From an uncultured Planctomycetota bacterium (GTDB lineage: Bacteria; Planctomycetota; UBA1135; GCA-002686595), in assembly GCA_903892045.1 (NCBI GenBank), contig CAITGX010000154.1, forward strand, positions 1 through 32,087: DNA of 32,087 nucleotides, in the 5' to 3' direction. Each line of letters begins with the position of its first letter. The first letter of the stretch is position 1. Below are positions 16,262-24,691 of this stretch, one piece after another. The notes beneath the pieces are model-generated. The model did no database searches, was not told the DNA's origin, and saw only the letters and a program-made list of their open reading frames with translations. Made by a program: the position numbers and the translations under genes.

Positions 16262-16687
16262 TCACGCGACGCGCGACGTGGACGTGAGCTGGCCTTCGAT
16301 CATCACCTTCGCGACGGCGTTGATCGCGCCGCGCCAGTCATCCTCGAGCTGCGCGGTCCATGCGGGACCGGCATGCTGGGCGAGCGTCGCGAGCAGCACC
16401 TCGCGCACGGCAGCGTAGTGCGTCGGATGGGCGCCATAACCCGCATGGCGCTGGCCCATGGCGAGCAGCGGCTCGCGCAGCGCACCGAGGTTGTCGGCGT
16501 GCTTCACCACGAGGCCGACGGCGGCCAGCAGGTGCGCCTTCTGCTGCTTCATGTCCTCGGGGAACATGGCGCGCACGGCAGGCGCGGCAGCGAACAGGTT
16601 GGCGTAGAAGCTCTCGATCACCTCGCTGGCCTTGGGCGCGATCAGCTGGAACGAGGCACGGATGCGGTCGGCGGACGTCTGGGTCAT
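16262..16687 (-). CDS. Single-domain bacterial globin, 141 aa
   Basis: A haem protein for O2 or NO chemistry in the cytoplasm. The start at 16687 is set by AGGAG about 10 nt upstream. Key residues: Tyr28 (B10, FYANLF), Phe42 (CD1, MFPEDM), Gln48/49 at the E7 region (KQQKAHLL) and proximal His81 (GQRHAGYGA). These match the haem domain of flavohaemoglobins and Vitreoscilla-type globins, with no FAD reductase attached. A partner reductase would have to be separate; the flavocytochrome at 19295 is membrane-bound and is not an obvious one. The gene is transcribed towards the sulfatase, with 10 bp between the stops. Confidence 0.92.
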   Translation of the reverse strand: MTQTSADRIRASFQLIAPKASEVIESFYANLFAAAPAVRAMFPEDMKQQKAHLLAAVGLVVKHADNLGALREPLLAMGQRHAGYGAHPTHYAAVREVLLATLAQHAGPAWTAQLEDDWRGAINAVAKVMIEGQLTSTSRVA

Positions 16688-17021
16688 GGGTGGTGGCTCC
16701 TGTGGAATGCCCCTTCGTCCGCGGCGCCCCAGTCGGCCCGCTATGAAGTCGCATTCCTGAAAACACCCCCTGTCTCGGGTCCGAAAAGCGCGCAACTTTT
16801 TCGGGCCCGACTGCGCAGCCGCGGAGACAACGGGCGCCCCAGCTCGCCGCAGGCCCCGATCGCACTCCCGGAGACTCACCCAAGTCGAGCGACTTCGAGC
16901 GGCCGGCCGTTCTGCGCCTCGGAGCGGTCGAGCGCACCGCGCGAATCTCGAACCGCTGCCCCGAAACGCAGCAGGGCCGGGATAGCCCCGGCCCTGCACA
17001 GTGCGTCGAACTACGGCCGAA
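16688..17021. promoter_or_regulatory. Globin upstream region with 13-bp inverted repeat
   Basis: These 334 bp contain no gene. An inverted repeat (TCGGGTCCGAAAA at 16775-16787, TTTTCGGGCCCGA at 16798-16810, one mismatch, 10-bp spacer) lies about 90 bp upstream of the globin start and could be an operator. The right part holds the terminator of the winged-helix gene. Confidence 0.45.
16971..16997 (-). terminator. Strong hairpin terminator of the winged-helix gene
   Basis: Perfect 11-bp arms GCAGGGCCGGG (16971-16981) and CCCGGCCCTGC (16987-16997) with a 5-nt loop. It lies 24 bp beyond the stop codon of the leftward gene at 17022. A short T-containing stretch (TGCGTTTCG) follows on the minus strand. 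Confidence 0.75.
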
Positions 17022-17510
17022 TCACACGGGGTGATAGGCAGTCGCACGGGCTTGGCCCGTGGTGCGAATGCGCTTCTGTTCGATGAGCTTCTTCATCGGA
17101 GCGCGCATCGACTTCGTATCCGTGCCGAGTGCGTCGGCAATCAGTTCACCGCGCAGTCCCGGATTCTTGATTACGTACTCGAGAATCTGGTCAGGGCGGA
17201 TATTCACATTGATCGCGGCCGGGGCCGAGCGACGGGCCGAACCCTCGGAACCCGAGGAGACCTGCACGTTCGAGCCCGCCGAAGCGAGGGACAGGCAGGC
17301 CGCCAGCATGGCGCGGGCCTCGCCCAGCTCCTTGCGGATCGCGGTCTCCGAGCAGGAGCCCATGCCCTTGTCGAGGGCCTTGAGGGCCGCGCGAATGTGC
17401 TTGACGGCCGGATTCGCCTTGAGGCGCTTCTCTTCGGCCTTCTTCTTGATGGTCTGAATCTTGCGCTCGAGCGCCGCAATCTGGTCTTCAGGACTCAGTC
17501 GTTGTGCCAT
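17022..17510 (-). CDS. Coiled-coil / winged-helix DNA-binding protein, 162 aa
   Basis: A probable nucleoid or transcription regulator. The ATG at 17510 gives MAQRLSPEDQIAALERKIQT. Residues 8-40 form a Lys/Glu-rich coiled coil, 40-75 are helical, 80-100 a Ser/Gly linker, and 103-162 a winged-helix-type domain: DQILEYVIKNPGLRGELIAD, then ALGTD...MRAPMKKLIEQKRIRT and the wing GQARATAYHPV. The coiled coil suggests dimerisation, with DNA binding through the C-terminus. I cannot name a family. A terminator follows closely. It diverges from the RNA-binding protein gene. Confidence 0.8.
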   Translation of the reverse strand: MAQRLSPEDQIAALERKIQTIKKKAEEKRLKANPAVKHIRAALKALDKGMGSCSETAIRKELGEARAMLAACLSLASAGSNVQVSSGSEGSARRSAPAAINVNIRPDQILEYVIKNPGLRGELIADALGTDTKSMRAPMKKLIEQKRIRTTGQARATAYHPV

Positions 17511-17815
17511 GTCAGTTTCAAATCCCTTGTACGGATGCCTAGGAGCGAGGAGAGAGTTGGGGAAATCAGTGCGCGAGCGCCAAAAGGATAGGATCGAGCG
17601 GGAGAAAATCAATCGGGAATCAGGCTCGACTTGTCCAGCAATCGGGCATGGCCAAGTCTGGATTCGAGCTTCTCGACACAGTTTTCACGAGATGGATCGC
17701 GCACGCCGACGCTTTCGTCCGTACCGTGCTGCGCCTCTTTCGCCAGCTCTCCTGTCCCGGGCACGTCGCCTCGATCGGTCAGCTTGCAGCACCATCACCG
17801 ATCGGACACCTGAAC
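17511..17815. other. Divergent spacer (305 bp) between winged-helix and RRM genes
   Basis: It is more AT-rich than its surroundings around 17580-17625 and has a TAGGAT at 17589-17594 that could be a plus-strand -10. The frame of the RRM gene is open back to 17648, but the 56 extra residues do not resemble any RRM N-terminus. The rest is probably a long 5' leader. Confidence 0.4.
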
Positions 17816-18130
17816 ATGACGCGCATCTACGTTGGCAACCTGTCCCGCGAGACCACCGAAACCGAGCTCGGAGCGGCCCTGACGGCCGGCGGCCGCACCG
17901 TCGCCAAGGTGATGCTCAAGCGCGACGGCGACAGCGGCGTCTCCCGCGGCTTCGCCTTCGTCGACATGGGCAGTCCTGAAGAGGCCGCCGGTGCGATCGC
18001 GTCGCTGAACGGCACCCAGCTCGGCGGTCGCACGATCAAGGTCGCCGCTGCCAAGGAGCTGCCCGGCCCCCGCACGAGCTGGCGCGAAGCCGCTGGCGAG
18101 ACCGGCGGCCGCGGTCGCCCGCGCTGGTAA
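17816..18130 (+). CDS. RRM-type RNA-binding protein, 104 aa
   Basis: A small single-stranded-RNA-binding protein. MTRIYVGNLSRETTETELGA carries RNP2 (IYVGNL) and RGFAFVDM is RNP1 with its two aromatics. One RRM fills residues 1-78, followed by a short Arg/Gly tail ending GRGRPRW. The layout matches the bacterial and cyanobacterial Rbp family, which is often cold-induced and chaperones RNA. The start was set where the RRM begins, although the frame is open further upstream. The long leader may be regulatory. Its stop is 9 bp from the stop of the opposing rsmH. Confidence 0.92.
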   Translation: MTRIYVGNLSRETTETELGAALTAGGRTVAKVMLKRDGDSGVSRGFAFVDMGSPEEAAGAIASLNGTQLGGRTIKVAAAKELPGPRTSWREAAGETGGRGRPRW

Positions 18131-18139
18131 GCCAGAGCC

Positions 18140-19198
18140 TCACGCGCGCCGGGCCCAGCGCAGCTTCGCGGGCGCGGCGCGCGGATTCGCGCGCCTCTCT
18201 TCCGGCGACGGTCGCGCGACCTCGTCGCAGATGGCTGCGTAGCGACCCTCCGCGAGGCCGCGCTCGAAGGCCTTCTTCACGCGGCGGTCTTCGCCGGAGT
18301 GGAAGGTGAGCAGGGCCGCGCGCCCCCCGCTGCGCAGCACGTCCGGCAGCTGTCGCAGCAGCGCGTCGAGCACGCCAAACTCGTCGTTGACCTCGATGCG
18401 CAACGCCTGGAAGACGCGTCGGACGCTGCGCTCCGCCTCATCGGCCTCGAGGCGCGGCGGCAGGGCGGCGCGCACGGCTTCCGCGAGCGCGAGCGTGGTC
18501 GCGACGTGTCCCCGGCGCAGGGTGAGGGCGCGAGCGACGCGCTCGGCGTGGGGCTCGTCGGAGTTCTCGACGAGCACGGCGGCGAGCTGTGCCTCGTTCG
18601 CGCGCTCGAGCCACTGCGCCGCGGACAGGCCGCGCGAGGGGTTCATGCGCATGTCGAGCGGGCCGTCCTGCTTGAAGGTGAAGCCGCGCGCCGGGTCGTC
18701 GATCTGCATCGAGGACACGCCGAGGTCGGCGAACACGAAGTCGACGCCGTCGCTCCAACCGACCTCGTGGAGCACGGAGCCCAGCGCGGCAAAGTTGGTG
18801 CGCCGCACTCGCAGGCGTGGCTCGGCAAAACCCAGCGCGCGCAGCCGCGCCTCGGTGCGCGGGAGCTGGAGCGGATCGACGTCGAGAGCGAGCAGCTCGC
18901 CAGCGACGGGGAGCGCGCGGAGGAAGCGCTCTGAGTGGCCGCCGAAGCCGAAGGTGCAGTCGACCCCGCGCAGGGCGCGCTGGACCTCGAGCACGGCGAG
19001 CGCCTCGTCCACCAGGATCGGCACGTGCTGGCCCGCGGGCGTCTGGCCACGTGAGCGCACGTGCTCGACGAGCTCGGGATAGCGAGCCGGATCGAGCTCC
19101 TTGTACTTCTCCTCGAAGCGGCGCGGGTGCGTGCCCTTGTAGCGCGGGCGGCGACGGCGCTGCGGCTCGGGATCCTGCGGGGGCACGGGCTCGGACAT
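18140..19198 (-). CDS. rsmH: 16S rRNA (cytosine-1402-N4)-methyltransferase RsmH, 352 aa
   Basis: Uses S-adenosylmethionine to methylate N4 of C1402 in the ribosomal P site. Visible motifs: HVPILVDEALAVL; the SAM loop DCTFGFGGHSERFL (usually DGTLGGGGH, so Cys replaces Gly here); LALDVDPLQL; ADLGVSSMQIDDPARGFTF; DGPLDMRMNPSRGLSAAQWL; RVFQALRIEVNDEF; and LTFHSGEDRRVKKAF. An Arg/Pro-rich N-terminal extension of about 60 residues precedes the core. Starts at 19225, 19207 and 19198 are all possible; none has a clear Shine-Dalgarno. No mraZ, ftsL or mur genes are adjacent, unlike the usual dcw cluster. Confidence 0.95.
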   Translation of the reverse strand: MSEPVPPQDPEPQRRRRPRYKGTHPRRFEEKYKELDPARYPELVEHVRSRGQTPAGQHVPILVDEALAVLEVQRALRGVDCTFGFGGHSERFLRALPVAGELLALDVDPLQLPRTEARLRALGFAEPRLRVRRTNFAALGSVLHEVGWSDGVDFVFADLGVSSMQIDDPARGFTFKQDGPLDMRMNPSRGLSAAQWLERANEAQLAAVLVENSDEPHAERVARALTLRRGHVATTLALAEAVRAALPPRLEADEAERSVRRVFQALRIEVNDEFGVLDALLRQLPDVLRSGGRAALLTFHSGEDRRVKKAFERGLAEGRYAAICDEVARPSPEERRANPRAAPAKLRWARRA

Positions 19199-19294
19199 CG
19201 ACCGCATCTTCGCCGCCGCGCCCATGGCCGCGCCAGAGGCGCCTACGGAGTTCGACGATCGGGAGTCGCCCTGCGCGCGGTCCTACAGGCAGGC

Positions 19295-20590
19295 GTGAGG
19301 GCTGTCGCGATCCTCGGCGCCTACGCGCTGCTCGTGTTGCTGCCGCTGCTTTCCGCGGCGCTCGCGGACCCCATCGCGGCGCAGCGCCCGTGGCACATCG
19401 AGCTGGCCTCCGCCGCGGGCCTGCTGGCGCTGGGCGTCGTCGCGCTCGAGTTCGCGCTCGTCGCGCGGCTGCGGCCAGTCAACATCCCGTTCGGCAGCGA
19501 CGCACTGATGCTCTTCCATCGCAGGATGGGGATCGCGGGCGTCGTGCTCGTCGGCGCCCATGTGGTCCTGCTGCCGCTGCGCCCGACGGAGCTGCTCGGG
19601 CTCGGCGGGTCGCCGGCCCTGCGAGCCGGCGCCCTCGCCGCGTGGGCCCTGCTCGCGCTCGTCGCGCTCTCCGTGACTCGGCGCAGGATGGGAGTGCGCT
19701 ACGAGCGTTGGCTCTTCGGTCATCGCGCGCTCGCGACGATCGTGCTGCCCGCCATGCTCGTTCACTCCCTCGGCATGCAGGCGTACACGGCGAGCACCAG
19801 CGTGCGCTGGGCGATCGGACTGCACGGAGGACTGCTCGCCGTCATCGCGCTCGACTACCGCGTGCGTCGTCCGCTGCGCGAGCAGCGACGGCCGTGGAGA
19901 GTGACCGACACGAGGCAAGAGGGCGCCGATGTGGGGCGCATCACGCTTGAGCCTGAAGGTCACGCTGGACTGCGCTTCGAGCCCGGCCAGTTCGTCTGGC
20001 TGCGCACATCGCCGCGCTGGTGGAGCTCGCAGGAGCACCCCATCTCGATCGCGTCGTCGAGCGAGCGTCGCTCGGTGGAACTCGCGATCGGCGCGCGCGG
20101 CGACTGGTCGCGGCGCTGCATCGAAGAGCTCGTGCCAGGCGCGCGCGCCTGGCTCGACGGACCCTACGGCGCGTTCACGCCGGACCGCGCGGCTGCCGAG
20201 CGGCTGATCCTCGTCGGCGGAGGCACGGGCATCGCGCCGCTGCGTTCGATGCTGCTCTCGCTGCGCGATCGCGGTGACCGACGTCCGATCCTGCTCGTGC
20301 ACGCAAGTCGCGACCGCGAGCATGCGCTGTTCGAACGCGAGTTCGAGAGTCTGCGCAACGAGCTCGCTCTCGAGATCGTGAGAGTGCACGAGGTGTGCGA
20401 CGGATCCGATGGCTGCGAGCTGGGACGGATCGACCACGCTCTGCTCCAGCGTCGTGTGAACTGGGATCTGCGACGAACGCACGCCTTCGTGTGTGGCCCG
20501 CCAGCGCTGATGGATGTCGTGCAGGAGACGCTGCTCGAACTGGGTCTTCCCGCGGCGAACACGCACACGGAACGATTCGACATGGTGTGA
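19295..20590 (+). CDS. Ferric reductase / NOX-like transmembrane flavocytochrome b, 431 aa
   Basis: Passes electrons from NAD(P)H via FAD and two b haems across the membrane to an outside acceptor (Fe3+, O2 or a c-type haem). The GTG at 19295 (VRAVAILGAYALL) is chosen because upstream in-frame residues overlap rsmH and are not membrane-like. Six hydrophobic helices cover residues 1-200. The haem ligand pairs are His75/His89 and His143/His157, each 14 apart as in the FRE/NOX family. Cytoplasmic part: FEPGQFVWLRT, EHPISIASS (the HPFT-like FAD site), GPYGAFTPD and LVGGGTGIAPLRSMLLSLRD for NAD(P)H. The next gene begins 2 bp after its stop. Confidence 0.88.
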   Translation: MRAVAILGAYALLVLLPLLSAALADPIAAQRPWHIELASAAGLLALGVVALEFALVARLRPVNIPFGSDALMLFHRRMGIAGVVLVGAHVVLLPLRPTELLGLGGSPALRAGALAAWALLALVALSVTRRRMGVRYERWLFGHRALATIVLPAMLVHSLGMQAYTASTSVRWAIGLHGGLLAVIALDYRVRRPLREQRRPWRVTDTRQEGADVGRITLEPEGHAGLRFEPGQFVWLRTSPRWWSSQEHPISIASSSERRSVELAIGARGDWSRRCIEELVPGARAWLDGPYGAFTPDRAAAERLILVGGGTGIAPLRSMLLSLRDRGDRRPILLVHASRDREHALFEREFESLRNELALEIVRVHEVCDGSDGCELGRIDHALLQRRVNWDLRRTHAFVCGPPALMDVVQETLLELGLPAANTHTERFDMV

Positions 20591-20592
20591 AC

Positions 20593-20898
20593 ATGCTGCA
20601 ACGCGACGTGACACGCACGGTCGGAACGCTCGCTGCCATCTTCGGGATGGCCGCGGCGCTGTTCGTCGTCGCGGTTCGCGAGCGCGAGGCCCGACCCTCG
20701 GCGAGCGCTCCCCCGAGCGAGGTGTACGCACGCTGCTGCTCGAGCTGCCACGAGGAGAGCGAGCTGCGCGGCGCGCTCGAGAGCGCTCCCGACCGCGCCG
20801 CACTCGCCCTCGAGTGGCTGGAGGAGCTCGCGCAACATGGAAGCGCGAGCGGCCCGGAGGATCTCGCGCTGGTGAAATGGCTGGCGGGCCCGCGCTGA
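20593..20898 (+). CDS. Small membrane-anchored c-type cytochrome-like protein, 101 aa
   Basis: A hydrophobic segment at about residues 10-30 (VGTLAAIFGMAAALFVVAV) is followed by CCSSCHEES, a CxxCH haem-attachment site. The remaining ~45 residues are helical and contain no Met, so a His (AQHGS) or no residue at all would be the sixth ligand. It is much smaller than normal cytochrome c, but similar tiny 'SHP-like' or planctomycete cytochrome fragments exist. The 2-bp gap after the flavocytochrome suggests one operon and perhaps electron transfer between the two. Confidence 0.78.
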   Translation: MLQRDVTRTVGTLAAIFGMAAALFVVAVREREARPSASAPPSEVYARCCSSCHEESELRGALESAPDRAALALEWLEELAQHGSASGPEDLALVKWLAGPR

Positions 20899-20928
20899 AC
20901 GGGCGTGCAAACCCTGCGCAGGATTCCG

Positions 20929-20934
20929 TAGACT
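20929..20934 (+). promoter_or_regulatory. Possible -10 (TAGACT) upstream of malic enzyme
   Basis: TAGACT lies 55-60 bp before the first plausible start codon. A leader of about 45 nt would result, so this is not a leaderless case. Confidence 0.35.
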
Positions 20935-20979
20935 CTTCCGCTCGAATACGCATTCCTGCTCGGCGCCCTAGGTAGCACC

Positions 20980-22767
20980 GTGCAGGGCATGAAAAGCCCC
21001 CCGAAGATGGGGTCGGACAGGTCCTCGAACCTGCGCCGCCCCATGAAGCACTCGATGGACTACACGCAGAAGGTCGATCCCAAGAACGGCAAGCCCTACC
21101 TCGCGGTGCGCAAGCGCGGACGCGAGCTGCTGCTCGAGCCCCTGACGAACAAGGGCACCGGCTTCTCCCGCGAGGAGCGCGAGGAACTCGGCCTGCACGG
21201 CCTGCTGCCGACGCGCATCTCCACCATGGAGGAGCAGCTGTCGCGCGCCTACGGCAACAACCTCGCCGCCGGCTCACCGCTCGGTCGCTACGTGCACCTC
21301 GCCACGCTGCAGGACCGCAACGAGGTGCTGTTCTTCCGCCTGCTCCACGAGCACATCGAGGAGCTGATGCCGATCGTGTACACGCCGACGGTCGGCGAGG
21401 CCTGCCAGCGCTTCTCGCACATCTACCGCCAAAGCCGCGGCGTCTATATCGGCTACGACCAGCGCGGCCGCATCGCGGAGGTGCTGCGCAACTTCCCGAT
21501 GAAGGAGCCGAGCGTGATCGTCGTCACCGACGGCGAGCGCATCCTCGGCCTCGGCGATCAGGGCATCGGCGGCATGGGCATTCCGATCGGCAAGCTGTGC
21601 CTCTACACGCTGTGCGCCGGCCTGCCGCCGGACACGACGCTGCCGATCATGCTCGACGTCGGCACCGACAACGAGGAGCTGCTCAAGGATCCGCTGTACC
21701 TCGGCCTGCGCCACAAGCGCGTGCGCGGCGCGGAGTACCAGGCCTTCGTCGACGAGTTCGTCGCGGCGGTGCAGGAAGTGCATCCGCGCGCCGTGCTGCA
21801 GTGGGAGGACTTCCTGAAGGAAAACGCCCTCTTCCAGCTCGAGCGCTTCCGCGAGAAGCTCACGTCGTTCAACGATGACATCCAGGGCACGGCCGCCGTC
21901 ACGGTCGCCGGCCTGCTCGCGTCGCTGCGCATCAGCGGCGGCAAGCTAGAGGACCAGCGCCTCCTGCTCGGCGGCGCGGGCGCATCGGCCCAAGGCATCG
22001 CCGCGCTGTTCGTCTCGGCGCTCATGGATGGAACAGGGATGAGCCGCGAGGCCGCTCACCGGCGCGTGTTCATGGTCGACAGTCAGGGACTCGTCGTGAA
22101 CGATCGCCCCAAGCTCGAGGGCTTCAAGCGCGACTTCGCCCGCGCGGCGGAGGAGATCGACGACTGGAAGGTCGCCGACCGCGGCAAGATCACGCTGCTC
22201 GAGGCGATCGACAACGCGCGCCCCACGCTGCTCGTCGGCACGTCGGCGACGCCGGGCTTCTTCGCCGAACCGATCGTGCGTGCCATGGGACGGCACAACG
22301 CGCGCCCCGTGATCTTCCCGTTGTCCAACCCGACCTCGAAGGCCGAGTGCACGCCCGCCGACGCGCTCGCTTGGACGGAAGGCCGCGCCGTGGTCGCCAC
22401 GGGCAGCCCCTTCGCTCCCGTGGAGCTCGGTGGCCGCAGCCACCGCATCGGCCAGTGCAACAACAGCTACATCTTCCCCGGCGTCGGCCTCGGCGCCTGG
22501 GTCGGCAAGCTCTCGCGCATCACCGACCAGATGTTCCTCGATGCCGCGCGCTCGCTCGCATCCAACGTCACGGACGAGGAGCTCGCCGAAGGCTCGCTGT
22601 TCCCCAAGCTCGGCCGCATCCGCGAGATCTCGGCCGATGTCGCCTGCGCCGTGATTCGCCGTGCGGTGCAGCAGGGCTTCGCGGACAAGCGCCTGCTCGT
22701 GAACCTCGAGCAGCGCGTCCGCGACGCCATGTGGTTCCCCGAGTACCTGCCGTTCCAGCCGGACTGA
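20980..22767 (+). CDS. maeA: NAD-dependent malic enzyme, about 595 aa
   Basis: Converts L-malate + NAD+ to pyruvate + CO2 + NADH. Signature segments: PLTNKGTGFSREEREELGLH; the catalytic-Tyr segment IVYTPTVGEACQRFSHIYR; VTDGERILGLGDQGIGGMGI; IMLDVGTDNEELLKDPLYLG; QWEDF...LFQLERFR; the metal site FNDDIQGTAAVTVAGLLA; the Rossmann loop GGAGASAQGIA; and NPTSKAECTPADA. The start is uncertain: GTG at 20980, ATG at 20989 or ATG at 21043. The first ~20 residues are basic and not conserved, so 21043 is quite possible. The length fits the large NAD-malic enzyme (SfcA) type. It stands alone and converges with the helicase gene. Confidence 0.95.
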   Translation: MQGMKSPPKMGSDRSSNLRRPMKHSMDYTQKVDPKNGKPYLAVRKRGRELLLEPLTNKGTGFSREEREELGLHGLLPTRISTMEEQLSRAYGNNLAAGSPLGRYVHLATLQDRNEVLFFRLLHEHIEELMPIVYTPTVGEACQRFSHIYRQSRGVYIGYDQRGRIAEVLRNFPMKEPSVIVVTDGERILGLGDQGIGGMGIPIGKLCLYTLCAGLPPDTTLPIMLDVGTDNEELLKDPLYLGLRHKRVRGAEYQAFVDEFVAAVQEVHPRAVLQWEDFLKENALFQLERFREKLTSFNDDIQGTAAVTVAGLLASLRISGGKLEDQRLLLGGAGASAQGIAALFVSALMDGTGMSREAAHRRVFMVDSQGLVVNDRPKLEGFKRDFARAAEEIDDWKVADRGKITLLEAIDNARPTLLVGTSATPGFFAEPIVRAMGRHNARPVIFPLSNPTSKAECTPADALAWTEGRAVVATGSPFAPVELGGRSHRIGQCNNSYIFPGVGLGAWVGKLSRITDQMFLDAARSLASNVTDEELAEGSLFPKLGRIREISADVACAVIRRAVQQGFADKRLLVNLEQRVRDAMWFPEYLPFQPD

Positions 22768-22795
22768 GAGCGAAGAGGCATTCGACCAAGCGCGC

Positions 22796-22831
22796 GGCGC
22801 TCGCAGGAACGGAGAAGTCCCTGCGAGCGCC
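22796..22831. terminator. Perfect 12-bp hairpin between malic enzyme and helicase genes
   Basis: GGCGCTCGCAGG (22796-22807) and CCTGCGAGCGCC (22820-22831) are exact reverse complements around a 12-nt loop. It lies 28 bp after the malic enzyme stop and 27 bp after the helicase stop on the other strand, so it can serve both. Confidence 0.7.
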
Positions 22832-22857
22832 GTGTGCGTTGGAGGTGCGAGCGCCGC

Positions 22858-24303
22858 TCAGACGCCTGCGCCGAAGCCGCCGCCGTGGTGGCCGTGCGAC
22901 GACGTCGACGAATGAGCGGGCGCCGGGCGCGGTGCGTGGTGCGGCTTGTGGCCCGAGCCGCCGTGCGGACGCGCCGGCGCCGGACGCTGCGCGGGACGAC
23001 CGTGCGGCGGCGGACCGTTGCGGTGCGCGGGACCGGAGTGAGGACGCTGCGCGGGCCTGCCGCCCGGACGCTGCGGTGCACCTTCCGGGCGCGGCGCGTG
23101 GGAACGCGGCGGCGCGGACGGCTTCGAGCGCGGCTGGCCGTGCGGGGCGCGCGGGGCGCCGACGGGGCCGTGATCGCCCTCGAGCTTCCCGGCGACCGGG
23201 ATCGAGCGGCGAATCGTGCGCTCGATGTCGAGCAGGTAGGCGCGCTCCTCGCCGTCGCACAGCGAGATGGCGATGCCACTCGCGCCCGCGCGGCCCGTGC
23301 GACCGATGCGGTGCACGTACTGCTCGGGGACGTTGGGGATCTCGTAGTTGACGACGTGCGAAAGCCCCTCGATGTCGAGGCCGCGCGCGGCGATGTCGGT
23401 CGCGACGAGGATGCGCGTGCGCCCCTCGCGGAAGGCGTCGAGCGTGCGCTCGCGCTGGCCCTGCGACTTGTTGCCGTGGATCGCCTGCGCAGCGATGCCG
23501 TCCTGCACGAGACGCTTGGCGACGCGGTCGGCGCCGCGCTTGGTGCGCGTGAAGACCAGCGCGCGCTCGACCTCGGGCTTGGAGAGCAGCTTCGTCAGCA
23601 GCCCGGCCTTCGCGGCGCGCGAGACGAGGAAGACCGACTGCTCGACGAGCTCGGCCGTCGTCGCCGGCGGCGTGATCGTGACCTTCGCGGGATTCGAGAG
23701 GATGCCTTCGGCGAGCTTGGCGATCACCGGCGGCATGGTGGCGGAGAAGAGCAGCGTCTGGCGCTGCTTCGGCACGGCCGAGAGGATGCGGCGGACATCG
23801 GGGATGAAGCCCATGTCGAGCATCTGGTCGGCCTCGTCGAGGACGAGCACCTCCACGCGCTCGAGACGCACGTGACCCTGCGACTTGAGGTCGAGCAGGC
23901 GACCCGGCGTGGCGACGAGGACCTCGACGCCGCGCGAGAGGGCAGCGACCTGGCTGCCCTGGCCGACGCCGCCGAAGATCACCGCGACGGAGACCTGCAG
24001 GCGCGCGCCGTAGGTGGTGAAGCTCTCGGCCACTTGGGCCGCGAGCTCGCGCGTCGGGACGACGACGAGCACGCGCGGAGTGCGCGGATCGGGACGCCGA
24101 CGAGCCTTCGAGAGGTGCTGGAGGATCGGGAGCGCGAAGGCGGCGGTCTTGCCGGTGCCGGTCTTGGCGCAGCCGAGCAGGTCGCGGCCCTCGAGGAGCA
24201 GCGGGATGGACTGGAGCTGGATCGGGGTCGGCTCGACGTAGCCCTCGTCCGCGACGGCGCGCAGGAGAGGCTCGATCAGGCCAAGAGACTGGAAGTTGGT
24301 CAT
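22858..24303 (-). CDS. RhlE-type DEAD-box RNA helicase, 481 aa
   Basis: ATP-dependent RNA unwinding, probably in ribosome assembly, RNA decay or cold adaptation. All core motifs are present: Q motif ([10 protein letters not shown]), [62 protein letters not shown] and [10 protein letters not shown]. After about residue 370 comes a low-complexity tail of ~110 residues rich in Pro, Arg, His and Gly, ending [13 protein letters not shown], probably an RNA-binding or condensate-forming tail. [14 protein letters not shown] is the family-type start; an in-frame ATG 24 bp upstream is an alternative. Confidence 0.95.
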   Translation of the reverse strand: MTNFQSLGLIEPLLRAVADEGYVEPTPIQLQSIPLLLEGRDLLGCAKTGTGKTAAFALPILQHLSKARRRPDPRTPRVLVVVPTRELAAQVAESFTTYGARLQVSVAVIFGGVGQGSQVAALSRGVEVLVATPGRLLDLKSQGHVRLERVEVLVLDEADQMLDMGFIPDVRRILSAVPKQRQTLLFSATMPPVIAKLAEGILSNPAKVTITPPATTAELVEQSVFLVSRAAKAGLLTKLLSKPEVERALVFTRTKRGADRVAKRLVQDGIAAQAIHGNKSQGQRERTLDAFREGRTRILVATDIAARGLDIEGLSHVVNYEIPNVPEQYVHRIGRTGRAGASGIAISLCDGEERAYLLDIERTIRRSIPVAGKLEGDHGPVGAPRAPHGQPRSKPSAPPRSHAPRPEGAPQRPGGRPAQRPHSGPAHRNGPPPHGRPAQRPAPARPHGGSGHKPHHAPRPAPAHSSTSSHGHHGGGFGAGV

Positions 24304-24691
24304 GGAGCGTGGGTACGACGCGGCCATGGGCCGCGCCCTTCTGGTGTTGCGAGCGCGGGTTCGCCGCGCATCCGGTTCGGTTTGTCTCGCGCCTCGAGCA
24401 CCCGCGCCGTCGCGCTCGCGCTCATGCGCGGGCGGGAGGTCTGCAGCGGGCCCCGGCACGGCACGCGAACCGGGAGGGCTTCCTTCTTCGAGGGCCGCGG
24501 ATCCATCCGTGGCCGTTCCCCGCGACTTGCAACTCCGCGGGTGGAAGCGTTGTGCCGCGCGGTATCCGCCGCGTCGGCTCGACGGGAAGGTTGTAGGACA
24601 GATCGGCTGGCGGCGCGAGAGTTTCGCGACAATTCGCGCGCGAGTGGCCATGGCGGGGTCGCCAGGGCCGATCGCGTGCAGCGATTTCGCT
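24304..24691. other. 388-bp stretch upstream of the helicase gene
   Basis: It contains the 3' flank of the DUF885 gene and the presumed promoter and leader of the helicase, both leftward. Long in-frame extensions exist but encode Arg/Ala/Pro-rich shadow sequence. No clear promoter or hairpin was picked out. Confidence 0.4.

Noticed and set aside
17648-17815. 56-residue N-terminal extension of the RRM protein
   Set aside because: The extension does not resemble the family, whereas the ATG at 17816 begins exactly at the RRM fold.
19061-19294. N-terminal extension of the flavocytochrome overlapping rsmH
   Set aside because: The residues are Arg-rich antisense of rsmH; the membrane part begins at the GTG at 19295.
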